From: Naegleria lovaniensis
Lineage: Eukaryota > Heterolobosea > Eutetramitea > Acrasida > Naegleriidae
Direction: 5' to 3'
Assembly: GCF_003324165.1 (NCBI RefSeq)
Contig: NW_025407833.1
Location: 124,001 to 188,000, forward strand
Length of the DNA stretch: 64,000 nucleotides
The translations under genes and the position numbers were made by a program. Positions within the stretch are counted from its first letter, which is position 1, and the number at the start of each line of letters is the position of its first letter. Positions 1-10,049 of the stretch are shown here, piece by piece. The notes beneath the pieces were generated by a model. That model was not told the origin of the DNA. It was given only the letters and a program-made list of their open reading frames with translations, and did no database searches.

Positions 1-1220
1 TTGCAAATATCAAATAAATAATTAAAATACATTTCTATGTCCACCTGGTGATGATTCATCTCGACATACAAAGACATAAAGTGTCGATACACCATGGATC
101 TAACAAAAGAAATCTGTTCGAATTCATTACCAAGCGCGCTCAAATATGATTCACAAAAGTCTGAATCTTCTTCCTCTAGTGTAGCAAAAATCGAATCAAA
201 CTGTAACACTAGATCAAGCACAGTTTTTAGCGGTGACAGACATGCTGTTACAACATCAGAATTAACATCAACTCCAAACGAAGGCAAAAAGTGAACTATA
301 TATAATACCATTGAATACGCTTGCTTCAACAAGCTGGCTTTGAGTTTTTGCTCTTCATCTGTTACTGCGTCAAGGGATAGTGCTTTCTGAGTTTTGAAAA
401 GAATGACCGCTCTCAACTCATTCAAAAGCTTCAGCTTTAAGTGGGTTGAGCTCATCGTATCTGTTCGCAATATTGTTCCACTGCCATTGATATTACTCGA
501 AATGGGCTTATCAGAGAGCAAGCCATCATCTTCTTCCTGTTGTTGATACCTAATTTCATTGGTCTCAACAGTGTGAAATAAGTGTCTATTGGTGAGAATA
601 TGACAAAACAGAGGAGAGAAAAACCTAAACAATTTAGCAAATTGGTATTCCGAGTTGGTCAAGTATGAGAATAGTTGATTCAAAATTTCAACAAGACATT
701 CGTTGCGATTCTGAATTAGCATTATCAACGGTGAACCAGCTGTTCCCGATGTTAAATTCATACAGAGCCGTGTGACTTCCTTTGATCCCTTTGGTTGGTG
801 ATGGCTGTCATTATGATGATCTGACATGAATTTACCTAGATAAATTGCAACAACCGATCGTGTTAAATGTGGAATTAAAGCAGGATGAATTTGAATAGCA
901 AACTTCAAGAGCTGCTCAACAACATTTTGAACTGGAATATCCTTAATTTGATGATGACTCTTTACATCCAATTCCGTAAATATTTGTACCAAAACATCAA
1001 GCGAACAAGTAGCCACAGCCCGATTTGATTTTTTACTCTTAACATAAGAAACCAACAATTGAACAATATCATTTGCCATCGATGGAGGTGTATTTGGATT
1101 TTTAATCTCATTGTACAATCCAAGAATCGCTTGTCTCTGAACAATGATTTCCCGAGAAGCAAGTTTTTCTTTGACGGCGTTCGCGAGAGCAAGGCTTTGC
1201 TTGTTTGCTGCGTTTTGCAT
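1..1220 (-). CDS. helical-repeat-like protein, 3' end cut off by window edge
   Basis: A single open frame runs from an ATG at 1220 down to base 1 with no stop, giving at least 406 residues. The C-terminus lies outside the window. An in-frame TGA three codons upstream of this ATG makes it the first possible start of the exon. The translation begins MQNAANKQSLALANAVKEKL and is rich in leucine, with amphipathic segments suggestive of HEAT/ARM-type helices. There is one His-rich low-complexity stretch near residues 138-145 and no catalytic motif. The opening helices recall the N-terminus of focadhesin-like HEAT proteins, but I could not confirm this. Function unknown. Confidence 0.6.
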   Translation of the reverse strand, partial: MQNAANKQSLALANAVKEKLASREIIVQRQAILGLYNEIKNPNTPPSMANDIVQLLVSYVKSKKSNRAVATCSLDVLVQIFTELDVKSHHQIKDIPVQNVVEQLLKFAIQIHPALIPHLTRSVVAIYLGKFMSDHHNDSHHQPKGSKEVTRLCMNLTSGTAGSPLIMLIQNRNECLVEILNQLFSYLTNSEYQFAKLFRFFSPLFCHILTNRHLFHTVETNEIRYQQQEEDDGLLSDKPISSNINGSGTILRTDTMSSTHLKLKLLNELRAVILFKTQKALSLDAVTDEEQKLKASLLKQAYSMVLYIVHFLPSFGVDVNSDVVTACLSPLKTVLDLVLQFDSIFATLEEEDSDFCESYLSALGNEFEQISFVRSMVYRHFMSLYVEMNHHQVDIEMYFNYLFDIC

Positions 1221-1443
1221 TTTTTCAATTCAGAGTTGCCGGAGTGTGGCTTAGGAGTGAAACCTCTGGTGAGTGTTCTACGCTCTGATCCTGGAGTTCC
1301 GCAAAGTCTAATATTTAAATTCAGAAAAAATACTTTTATCATTACAACCGTGATGAAATAATTGAACATCATCACAGCCATAGAAGCTATCTTTTTTGAA
1401 CATCATCATATAATTACCATATTCCAATTACAACACAATCATC

Positions 1444-2988
1444 ATGAAAGAAAGACAGTATTTCTTGAATGATCTTCCTCAAGAGATGATGGTTGAAATT
1501 TGTGAGTTTTTGTCGTTGCGAGTCTTGCTAAGCGATACGTGGATGATATTGCTGAGACATGCTTTTATGAATCTTGAAAATAATGATAACCATTCCTCTT
1601 CATCGGATTTCATAGAATTACATTTAAGAAATATTGTGATCAAACATTTTGCAGCTTGTTCTTTGGAGAAGCCTGTCTCACTGATTACTATTTTGTTGAC
1701 AATATTTCGCTCTACATCTCAAGATCTTGGTCATTTGGGACTTCAGATTCCAACACCCACCTCAAGTCTTATTTACAGAAAAATGGGTGAGGATGTGTGT
1801 CAATTTTTGCAATTTCCAACAGATACATTTATTGGAATCGAATCTTTATATGAATCTGAAACACAAGTCTTACCTGCTATTGCTAAATTACCTTGTTTAA
1901 GGTTACAGAAAATATTTAAATTTATTACACAGAACAATTATATTTATTTACTTAACTCAGCGCAACCATACAAGCTGCAAACATCTGTAAAGAATCAACT
2001 ATCAAAAGTGTATTTACCTTTCGAAGTGGACTGGTGTTTCTACAATGATTCCACATTATCTGAAACAAGTTTATTTAGAATTTTGAATTTAAACACAAAT
2101 CGCTATGCAACTCCAAAACGAATACGAGGACAACTTTCAATGAATAATCACAATTTAACGATTAAACACCTTCACAAAAAGGATGTTGAAAGCACAACAC
2201 AGAGTGTCAATCTCCCATCCATAGCCTTTTACCAATTTATGGGTCTCATTCAAACATCAGTAGGATGTTCTTCTTTATCAATGAACGAATCACTGTTGCA
2301 ACACTACTGGTTTCCATGCCATCACCCAAACTCCACAATTATTTGTGATTTAGAAAGAAAGTCTTACCTGATGTCCAATGTTATGGAGCTCACAGAAGAT
2401 ACACCCTCCCATAAGTGGTTTTCTTTCAGTTCTACAACCTTACTCAAACCATTTGCAAAATTATTTTCAGTTGTGAACAGTTATTTCGGATTCGTTCATG
2501 TGCTAGATCATATGAGTTCCATTGATAACATTATTTGTTCCTGCACTCCGTTCACAAACAAAATTACTGCAAGAATTTTTCCATCGACCTTCATTTTCCC
2601 TTCTATTAATTTAATTTTAATTTCTGCTCTATGTTACTTGTTGTATTCCTGGAATTTATTGTTGAACTGGTCCTTTAGCAGAGATTTCTATCAACGAAAT
2701 AATTTTTCCATCCTTTCCATAATTCTCTTTTCTGTATTGGATTTATTTTCTACTTATGGATATCCTTTCAAGAGTATTATAGCTTGGTATTGGGGTTATT
2801 TTGGTGAGCAACACATCACCTTTGTTGAAACCTATTGTAATTTTTATATCATTTCACACCTCGTCAAGACCTTTGTAAATTTACTTTTTCGACATTACCG
2901 TCAAAAAGATTACGTCTTTACCCTATCAAAGGCACCTAATTCTAGAGGAGCTTTTTCACCTCGAAATTCAAACAATCTTCAACACTGA
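1444..2988 (+). CDS. F-box-like protein with C-terminal membrane segments
   Basis: Intronless, 514 residues. Residues about 8-27 (NDLPQEMMVEICEFLSL) match the start of an F-box, the motif that docks SKP1 in SCF ubiquitin ligases; the rest of the F-box is weak. The middle has no recognisable substrate domain. The last ~135 residues carry two or three hydrophobic stretches (about 387-405, 420-438 and near 470) that look membrane-spanning, which is unusual for an F-box protein. The start ATG lies in an A/C-rich leader, and the stop is 75 bases before the NAA10 start on the same strand. It may be a membrane-tethered F-box protein; the F-box call is moderate. Confidence 0.6.
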   Translation: MKERQYFLNDLPQEMMVEICEFLSLRVLLSDTWMILLRHAFMNLENNDNHSSSSDFIELHLRNIVIKHFAACSLEKPVSLITILLTIFRSTSQDLGHLGLQIPTPTSSLIYRKMGEDVCQFLQFPTDTFIGIESLYESETQVLPAIAKLPCLRLQKIFKFITQNNYIYLLNSAQPYKLQTSVKNQLSKVYLPFEVDWCFYNDSTLSETSLFRILNLNTNRYATPKRIRGQLSMNNHNLTIKHLHKKDVESTTQSVNLPSIAFYQFMGLIQTSVGCSSLSMNESLLQHYWFPCHHPNSTIICDLERKSYLMSNVMELTEDTPSHKWFSFSSTTLLKPFAKLFSVVNSYFGFVHVLDHMSSIDNIICSCTPFTNKITARIFPSTFIFPSINLILISALCYLLYSWNLLLNWSFSRDFYQRNNFSILSIILFSVLDLFSTYGYPFKSIIAWYWGYFGEQHITFVETYCNFYIISHLVKTFVNLLFRHYRQKDYVFTLSKAPNSRGAFSPRNSNNLQH

Positions 2989-3063
2989 CTCTGTTTATTC
3001 AAACAACTCGAGTCTTGTCTTCCATTAAACAACACATTAAATTCAATTTTTAATTTAAAAAAA

Positions 3064-3582
3064 ATGAATGTTCGCCGAGCCAACATCACCGATTTGTTTT
3101 TAATGCAAAATTGCAACCTGAGTTGCCTTCCCGAAAATTACCAAATGAAATATTACTTGTATCATGCTCTTTCATGGCCTCAATGTGAGTTTATTGCAGA
3201 GGATCGTCCAGGTCATTTGGTCGGATATGTTCTTTCTAAAATGGAAGAAGAATATGATGAACAAACAGATTATCCTCATGGACATATTACTAGTCTTTCC
3301 GTGCTCCGATCGCATAGAAAGCTTGGTATGGCTAAACGCTTGATGAATCTTGCTCAGTCATCCATGCAAGAGAGTTTTGATGCTGCCTATGCAAGTCTAC
3401 ACGTACGAAAGAGTAACAGTGCAGCCATATCGCTATATCACAATACTCTAGGATTTGAAGAACACGATATTGAGAAGGAATATTATGCAGATAAAGAGGA
3501 TGCTTTGGATATGAGGAAAAAGTTTAGGCCCGATGTTGATTTCAACAAGAAAAAACAAGTCCCGAAGAAAAAGAAAAAGTAG
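3064..3582 (+). CDS. NAA10: N-alpha-acetyltransferase 10, catalytic subunit of NatA
   Basis: Intronless, 172 residues. It transfers acetyl from acetyl-CoA to N-termini exposed after Met removal (Ser, Ala, Thr, Gly) in complex with the NAA15 auxiliary subunit at the ribosome. The whole GNAT fold is visible: the N-terminal [11 protein letters not shown] strand, the near-invariant [20 protein letters not shown] block (21-40), the acetyl-CoA loop RSHRKLGMA (82-90), and the [20 protein letters not shown] block. The tail after residue 155 is a short lysine-rich extension instead of the long acidic tail of animal NAA10. The start is supported by a run of seven A before the ATG. Very secure call. Confidence 0.96.
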   Translation: MNVRRANITDLFLMQNCNLSCLPENYQMKYYLYHALSWPQCEFIAEDRPGHLVGYVLSKMEEEYDEQTDYPHGHITSLSVLRSHRKLGMAKRLMNLAQSSMQESFDAAYASLHVRKSNSAAISLYHNTLGFEEHDIEKEYYADKEDALDMRKKFRPDVDFNKKKQVPKKKKK

Positions 3583-3806
3583 ATGTGATGATGTGGAAGA
3601 CCTTGTTGTTGTCATTGCTTTGGTGATGATATTTATTGCTTTAATGCCAGAAATTTGGAGGAAATAAAGAAGGACAACAACAAGTTTTTAACTGAAATTT
3701 AGAGGGAAACTCTTGTTAATACATTATTGATGTGTGACAATGTAAGAATATCACCTCATGCAAAATCTTGATCTTTGGTTAGCTCACCATCATGCATGAC
3801 ATTTTC

Positions 3807-5329
3807 TCATTCATCAACACTACTACTCGATCGCATGGTCACAATTGCACAATCACTAAAACCTTCAGGATGTGAAACTGTTTTCAATAACAATGCTCGA
3901 AATCTAAAAATTGACTTGAATGGATCATTTCGATTGTCTTTGTGATAAATTGTGTATTGCCATCCTGCGCTTGCAATATCATTTGGAGGATGCCTGAAAT
4001 TCTTGAATTGAGATTTGTAATTAAATTTGTAAATTTTTGGGTTGGTATGAATACAAAGGCTGGGTGTGAACGCTTCAACGACTTCCCCCACCATGAAAAC
4101 GTCATCATTGTCTTTGTTGACATTAATAATAGCAAGGTTGTTTAAGATACTTGGAACAACTTAAAACGTATGAAACCACTTACTGTTTCGGACCCATGAG
4201 CCACGAGAGGAGCATCCAATTTCAACAGCAAAACCAAAATCGAACGCTATTTTAGAAAGAACACTTCCTGTATCTGTGGTATTAAAAGTAGTCTAAATTC
4301 CCAACAATGGAAAATTAACAACGTCACAAATTATTGAACCAATTCCATTTCTCTCAAAATGACTTACCTGATTTAGTACATTATATCCACAACTGTACAC
4401 AGTTCCATTACTTAACAGGACGAGCGTATGATAAAATCCACATTTCACATCCACAATGGATGCTTCAAATTTAAATGGAATCTTATCAAAAGTATCAAAC
4501 GAATGTCCTCCAAAAACATTAAAAGTATCTGCTCCTCGACAATACAAGGTAGAACGTGAGGCCAATATCACTCCACTACCACAACAAGCTCCACAAACAA
4601 TAGTATCTTCAATTGGATCTTTCAATTCTTCTCCATTCACAAAAATTTTTCCTTTTTGAGAAAGTACAACATAATGAGTCGATAATGGACCTGTGATAAA
4701 AGTTTTGATAAAATCCTTCTCTGAATCTGTGAAAAATTGTTTCACCTTAATTTCAGTACTATTCAAATTTTGATACTCAAAAATTGCAATTTCCGTTCTC
4801 TTTGAATTCACAGCATAGATTCGATCAATATTCATATAAAATTCAGAAATAGCTCCAATTTTCTTTGAAAGATCATATTCAAAGATTGTGGCATTCAATT
4901 CAGATAATGGTTTGGGTTGTGATTCTTCAGAAAGATCAGAAGCATAACCTAAAATATTTGTAGGACCTTTGCTTTTAGCAAGTGATGGCACAGAAGCATG
5001 AGCACATACTTCTGCCAATGCATGATCGGGAGTGACAAAGAAGAAAAATCGATCACCCGCGAGTACTTGATTGTATCGAAGTTTAGGAATGACGTAACGA
5101 GTGAATTGAGAAGTACTTGCTACTTGAAAATCTTGATGATCCAAGGAAACAGAGTTGTTGTATGGATGATGATGCACCGATTCGGAACCAATAATTATTA
5201 ATATGAGATCATCCTCATGGTATACTTACTGGTGGCCGAGAAATTTGTGGCCAGAAATACTGTGCTCGCATCCTCCTCTAACGATGGATGATTGTAGTAC
5301 GTGATGGGACTTGGCTGATTTTGAACCAT
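3807..5329 (-). CDS. RCC1-repeat-like protein (4 exons)
   Basis: Exons 5329-5230, 5122-4368, 4292-4184 and 4111-3807 join to 1269 nt (422 residues). Introns are 107, 75 and 72 nt with GTAAGT donors. The clearest RCC1 signature is VDVKCGFYHTLVLLSNGTVY followed by SCGYN; other blades (SRSTLYCRGADTFNVFGGHS) are degenerate. RCC1-like propellers act as Ran GEFs or, more often in protists, as scaffolds; no guanine-exchange claim is justified. The first intron has closely spaced in-frame acceptors (after CAAG or CAAGTAG), so a one-residue N-terminal variant is possible. The start ATG follows a T/A-rich leader. It sits tail-on with NAA10 and 47 bases downstream of the Kelch gene end. Confidence 0.75.
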
Positions 5330-5376
5330 TTTTTTTGTAAGAGAGATTTGCTCAACAATGGGATCGTTGGTCATTA

Positions 5377-7042
5377 TTATCTGAGGTCAGTGACTGTAAC
5401 CATATAACAATCACTTAGAGAGGTATTAGTCAAAGCAGTGTGATACAAGGTCGTGTGAAATTCTAATTTCACAGAAGGCAATCTTCCATGACCTGGTAAA
5501 AAACAGACAAATGCATCATTCAGTAAGGTGCATGATTTTCCTCCAAAGATGATCATGTGGTAATCTTTAGTGACGATGCATGACGTCCCAGCTCGACTGA
5601 TAGGTGTCTCATTGTAATCCACAAATAAGATTGAACCTTTGCTTTGAAATTTTCCTCCGACTGTGTAGTTACGATTTTGCAATCGAATCCATGTTTTGGT
5701 ACTAAGGCAAAACTGATAGATGTAATCGAGATAGGAATGTCGAAAGTTGTATCCTCCATAAATAAATAAATAATCCGAGAGATCGTTCAACATGAATGAA
5801 ATGTGCTCAAATCTTTCAACAGGTACAAAACCATGCATGTCGACAGCAATCCAAATCCTGTGTGAAATATCAAATTTCCACAATTCTTGAAATAATTTGG
5901 CTCTTGAATTGTCAACATTTTAAATTCGTGATTCCTTATTTATGGAGATTATAAAAAACCTACCCTCTCCTTATTCCTCCAAACATGTATAACGAATTCT
6001 CTTTTCTTGAATATACACAAGAATGAAAGCATCTAGGTTCTGGATAATCCTGTGCTTCCTCACGCGAACTTGTGTAATCACTACCAGATTGGTCTTCATT
6101 TCGATCTTGCCACAAGCAAGTCATGGTTTGAGTATCAATATCATACTCCCACACATCCATCAAACAATGTGAAAGGAATGTCATTCCACCCACTATGTAT
6201 AATTTCTCGTCACCTGCTGAGGCGACCATGGTATGCCGTGAACGTTCTTTCACATATTCAACTCGTTTCACATTCAAGTAAAATAATTGTTGGGTCACTT
6301 GGTAATTAATTTTAAAGAACTTGCTATGGGTGAAATCAAAGCAATAGAGTTCATTGTTGAATTGCGTGTTCTGGGAACTATAGCCTCCAAATATGTACAT
6401 TTGATTGTGGAGATATGTGGTTTCATTATTTTCTTGAGAGGGTATGAAATCGTTTTGTCCCATAATATTTTCAAAACGTTTAAATCGTCTTGGAGTAAGG
6501 CTAACCATGACAGAACAATGTTCCATTCGAGGAGATGGCCAAACCTGATTTGAATTGGTTGGATAAATCTCGGTCCATGAACGTGACGGAATGTCAAACC
6601 TCCAAAAATCATTTTGTGATTCATTTCCCTCTTCCACAAATCCTCCAAACACATACATGGCTATTTTCCACATTTCATAACCGTTAACAAATTATTAAAA
6701 TTCACAGAGAATAATATTATGTTCATTATTTCCAATAATTAATTCTCTAGCTTCTTGAAAGCCTTTCCATTCAAACATACCATCTTCTTTAGCACTATAC
6801 ACAGCGGTATGTCTAAACCTTCGATCAGGGCGAGTTGCAAATCCCGATTCATCAAAAACGTCCTCTACATCATCTTGTAATTTATTCCAAAAACAAATTT
6901 CAATTTCTTCATTCTTTTTCGTTTCCGATTCATTGGTTTTTACTTTCCGAGAATTTAAATAAAATTCATACAATGAATAACTAGGTTCTTCCTCCTCTTC
7001 ATGGTTTTCTTGATCGTTTGTATGTTCATAAATTGAAGACAT
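5377..7042 (-). CDS. Kelch-repeat protein (3 exons)
   Basis: Exons 7042-6706, 6660-5964 and 5902-5377 join to 1560 nt (519 residues). Introns are 45 and 61 nt. At least six Kelch blades are marked by the hydrophobic-GG motif: MYVFGGF, MYIFGGY, LYIVGGM, LYMFGGI, LFIYGGY and MIIFGGK, with downstream Trp/Tyr residues. This predicts a six-bladed beta-propeller, probably a protein-binding scaffold. The N-terminal ~60 residues are acidic (EEEEE near 16-20) and probably flexible. No BTB, F-box or TM region is seen. The first splice joins NIIL to SMYVFGGF exactly at the start of a blade, which supports the model. Confidence 0.82.
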
Positions 7043-7624
7043 TTTTTCTTATATTCTGTTTTCTTGTCCAACAAGGCAAAAGTCTCAACATGGAATATGG
7101 AGCATTGGATTCAACATAACTTTTCCAGGTCATTAAGCAAATATATAAGAAATCAAACATTTTCTAATTCAATTGTCTTGACAATATAACGGATTGCTCT
7201 CTGAAAAGGGTTCAATCACATCCAACTGCACTCCTTCAATCCTTACCTGTACCTCCGTTTCTCCTCCTTCTACACTTCTCCCTTGAACGATTCTTCTTCA
7301 TTCCCTTTCGTCCAATTTTCAAAAAACAAAGTCCACCAAAGTCCTCCTTACCAACGTGGTGAACACTGTAGAAAGCGAACTTGCTGCAAGTTTCTGTCGT
7401 TTTTTTTCTCAACCAAACTAAAAAAAAAATCCCATCCTTGTTTCGGTGTTTGAACTTTATCATCGTCATCATCGGGATTCTATTCGTTCGTTAGTACCAA
7501 GTTCCTTCCCCCTCCCAAAAGAAAGCTAACTGTACCAGTAGAAGAAGGGTAGCAGTAGTGAAAAACAACTAGACACTCCTTTTACCGATCATCACCCTCC
7601 CTCCTAGTCATCCACCACATCCCG
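7043..7624. promoter_or_regulatory. 582-base divergent intergenic region
   Basis: It lies between the Kelch gene (minus) and the RING-YEATS gene (plus) and presumably holds both promoters. Pyrimidine-rich tracts (CCTCC/CTTCC) occupy 7250-7300 and 7500-7615. No RNA gene or conserved ORF was recognised. Confidence 0.4.
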
Positions 7625-8476
7625 ATGAATAACATTTCAAGCATGAAAGGCTATCATCATCAACATAACCATGAAGGTAATCATAACAATCAACAACACC
7701 CATCATCTGCTGTACAATCTTTATTGAATTCTTCCCAAATATCTCACGCTGATTTTGAATGTCCATTATGCTTACAATTATTATATGATCCTATCGGATT
7801 TCATTGTGGACATTCCTTTTGTAAATTCTGTATAGAACGTTTATTGGCATCGAATGGAGCAATGAGTGCCTGTCCATGTTGCAGAGCTCCATTTTGTGAT
7901 TCATCAAATGACACTCAATTAGTGACATTGAATAATATTAGGCCGCTTTTGGCATTGAAGAAGGTTTTACCTCTTCTTTTTGGTGATGAATACAAGAACA
8001 GAGGAGAGGAAGTGGAACGAGAGCGACAGCACTTTTTACAAACTGTCACAATACGTAAGAAGATTTATATTGGTAATTTACATGCATTAATGAACCATAG
8101 AAGTGATCAAAATATTCACAAGTGGACGTTTTTCGTTCGAATGGACGAGCAAGACAAGATTGAAAATTACATTGAATCAGTAGAAGTGAAATTACATCCA
8201 ACTTTTAAACCCTCTAGGTTATTACTTAAAACTCCGCCTTTTGAATTGACTAGGTATGGCTGGGGATATTTCACAATCGGTGTAAAAATAACATTTAAGG
8301 ATTATTTAAACAAGCCTCCTTTCATAACGAGTCACACGCTATCTTTTGACGGCAATGGTGACATGGCATCAGTGGAAATGGACTTTTTAATAAGTCGAAG
8401 TAACATGGATGGATTAACGTCTGCATTACCAGCGACATCCACAAACACCACTGATATGAATGACGAGGAGGATTAA
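7625..8476 (+). CDS. RING finger-YEATS domain fusion protein
   Basis: Intronless, 283 residues. Residues 46-87 form a C3HC4 RING finger: CPLC at 46-49, CGHSFC at 61-66, CKFC ending at 69 and CPCC at 83-86. This predicts a zinc-bound E3 ubiquitin ligase module. Residues about 146-242 match a YEATS domain: the HKWTFFVR strand, KLHPTF (189-194), TPPFELTRYGWG (203-214) and FTIGVKITF. YEATS domains read acylated lysines. The equivalents of the aromatic clamp, Phe194 and Trp213 beside Gly212/Gly214, are present as in GAS41/YEATS4. A His/Asn-rich leader (residues 10-25) precedes the RING. The protein might ubiquitinate acyl-marked chromatin; that is inference. Confidence 0.85.
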   Translation: MNNISSMKGYHHQHNHEGNHNNQQHPSSAVQSLLNSSQISHADFECPLCLQLLYDPIGFHCGHSFCKFCIERLLASNGAMSACPCCRAPFCDSSNDTQLVTLNNIRPLLALKKVLPLLFGDEYKNRGEEVERERQHFLQTVTIRKKIYIGNLHALMNHRSDQNIHKWTFFVRMDEQDKIENYIESVEVKLHPTFKPSRLLLKTPPFELTRYGWGYFTIGVKITFKDYLNKPPFITSHTLSFDGNGDMASVEMDFLISRSNMDGLTSALPATSTNTTDMNDEED

Positions 8477-8696
8477 GCCTTAACTAATTTCACACCTTTT
8501 CATCCGCGTTCATGTCATCAATAAAATCACTTGATTACATTCAACCGTACACAATCTCATACGCAATCAAAATCATTGGAACCAAATAAGTTCGAGTAGC
8601 TACAAGAACTAAATCAGTGTGCCATGCTGCTTGTTAAAATCCATTTTAGAACACTCTCGTTTGTTTGTTGCCACTGACAAAGCAGTCTCACAAAAA

Positions 8697-9269
8697 ATGT
8701 CATCACACACCCAAACCACCACGAAAATCGATATTCCATCACCCACTCTCGTGACCCTTCCCCAAAAATTCTTCCTTGGCATCAAGAGAAACCATGTGAG
8801 TTTGGTGAGTGGAAATTTCGGAGAGTGGATTCAAGAAACCTACCGTCAAGCCATTGAAGCCATTCCTCAACTTGAGTACAAAGCACAAACCTCCATTCCG
8901 ATCGCATTCTATCATCGTTTTGGCAGTCATGAAGATGTGGATTTGGAGAATGCCATCTTTGTAGATTTGAATGAATTGGGAGTGAGTGTACAACAAGTAA
9001 AAGAAAAACTCAAAGAATTGAACCACAATGCCAAGAACAAGATGGAAATTAATTCCATTGAAAATGGTGAATACTTGACATTGAGATTTGTAGGTCCTTA
9101 CGACATGTTGGAACAAGTTTGGTCCAAGTTTATGAAAAGCATGGAAGAGTTGCAATATGAAATGGCTGGTCCTTGTTGGGAAGAGTATTGGAATTCTCCA
9201 ACAGAGGTGAAGAGTCCAAATGAATTGATTACTGTGTTGTATCAAAAGGTGGCACCAAAGAAAAAGTAA
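8697..9269 (+). CDS. GyrI-like / AraC-type effector-binding domain protein
   Basis: 190 residues from the ATG at 8697, preceded by six A as in other genes here; an in-frame ATG at 8619 would add 26 poorly conserved residues. The fold is the GyrI-like small-molecule-binding domain: an N-terminal strand (LPQKFFLGIKRNH), an internal YLTLRFVGPYDMLEQVWSKF block like the family RHxGPYExL-W motif, and a terminal PNELITVLYQKV strand. In bacteria such domains bind drugs or hydrolyse cyclopropanoid toxins; here it stands alone with no DNA-binding part. Its last ~60 bases are duplicated, inverted, near 37.9 kb. Function unknown beyond the fold. Confidence 0.72.
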   Translation: MSSHTQTTTKIDIPSPTLVTLPQKFFLGIKRNHVSLVSGNFGEWIQETYRQAIEAIPQLEYKAQTSIPIAFYHRFGSHEDVDLENAIFVDLNELGVSVQQVKEKLKELNHNAKNKMEINSIENGEYLTLRFVGPYDMLEQVWSKFMKSMEELQYEMAGPCWEEYWNSPTEVKSPNELITVLYQKVAPKKK

Positions 9270-10008
9270 ATCATGATTACACTTGTGGCTTTACTATATC
9301 GTTGTGTTTGGATTCTCATACAAGCACGTTCATGAAGTGTCAGATCTGTGTCAACAAACACTCAGCTTCTTGGCATACTGTAAATACACATTTCAAAAAA
9401 TCTTCAATGATCGTTGGCCTTTTCTTGCAAGACAGTTCTGAGCAGAGTCTAGAGAATTCACCCATCACGTCGTCCTTAATAGTTCCTACTTTGTTCTTCT
9501 CAATTTCCTTACGTAATAACTCATCTTTTTCAATGATTGATATAGATATTTCGAAAATAGAAACAATCCATGTCAAACATTGATACTTCTAAATAAATTT
9601 ATCAAGGTAACTCTGAAAAAGTATCTTTAGCTCTTGATTAAAAGGAAATAATTTTTGCCATGTATTCACAAGACGAAGCTAAAATACATGGCAAAAATTA
9701 TATACAAAATATCTTGGATTGGAGGAGAGGAAAATAGCTGTCCTCATCGCAACATTCTGTTTTATAAGACATTTGTTTGAATGGTGAGCAAACAAAACTC
9801 CGTTCCTTTTGCAATACTCTTGCACAATCACGGGTCTCGTAACAAATACCCCACAATGGGCATAACAAAAGCAAGCTCAAGGGTTTCCCTTATTTGATTC
9901 CCTCAAGTCAAAAGAGAAACAAGCGACAATCTCATTATAATAAATCCAATCTTCTTACTTTTGCTTTTGCTTCATCATGTCTTTCAAACGGGCCAGAAAT
10001 AACCACCC
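9212..10008. repeat. duplicon A, inverted partner of 36735-37957
   Basis: The reverse complement of this segment matches 36735-37957. It spans the last ~60 bases of the GyrI-like gene, the shared intergenic spacer and a shortened copy of the orphan gene at 36563-37828. In the spacer I count about eight differences over 190 bases by eye (about 95% identity). Roughly 380 bases that correspond to 37060-37440 are missing. Confidence 0.85.
9340..10008 (-). pseudogene. truncated, decayed copy of the orphan gene at 36563-37828
   Basis: Minus-strand pieces match the intact gene closely: ISIIEKDELLRKEIEKNKV and FLKCVFTVCQEAECLLTQI near the C-terminus (9340-9570), plus LLLLCPLWGICYETRDCARV and SFVCSPFKQMSYKTECCDED (about 9730-9880). 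The N-terminal quarter is absent beyond 10008. A large internal deletion joins the CCDED and SPYFLLTQSKIF regions, and the frame is interrupted. A small inverted repeat at about 9649-9704 replaces unique sequence of the parent. It is tail-to-tail with the GyrI-like gene. Confidence 0.85.
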
Positions 10009-10049
10009 CTTAAAGGAACGAAGAAACTTAAAAAAAAAATTCACTGCCT

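Noticed and set aside
4160-4183. 24-nt intron alternative in the RCC1-like gene
   Set aside because: It keeps frame (WVRNIVPSIL) but is shorter than any other intron here; the 72-nt alternative also keeps frame and has normal length.
7236-7472. 78-codon minus-strand frame in the Kelch/RING-YEATS spacer
   Set aside because: Lys/Arg-rich translation with no family, overlapping a pyrimidine-rich promoter-like tract; looks accidental.
9302-9583. 93-codon plus-strand frame beside the GyrI-like gene
   Set aside because: It is the antisense of the decayed copy of the orphan gene; the conserved sense frame is on the minus strand.
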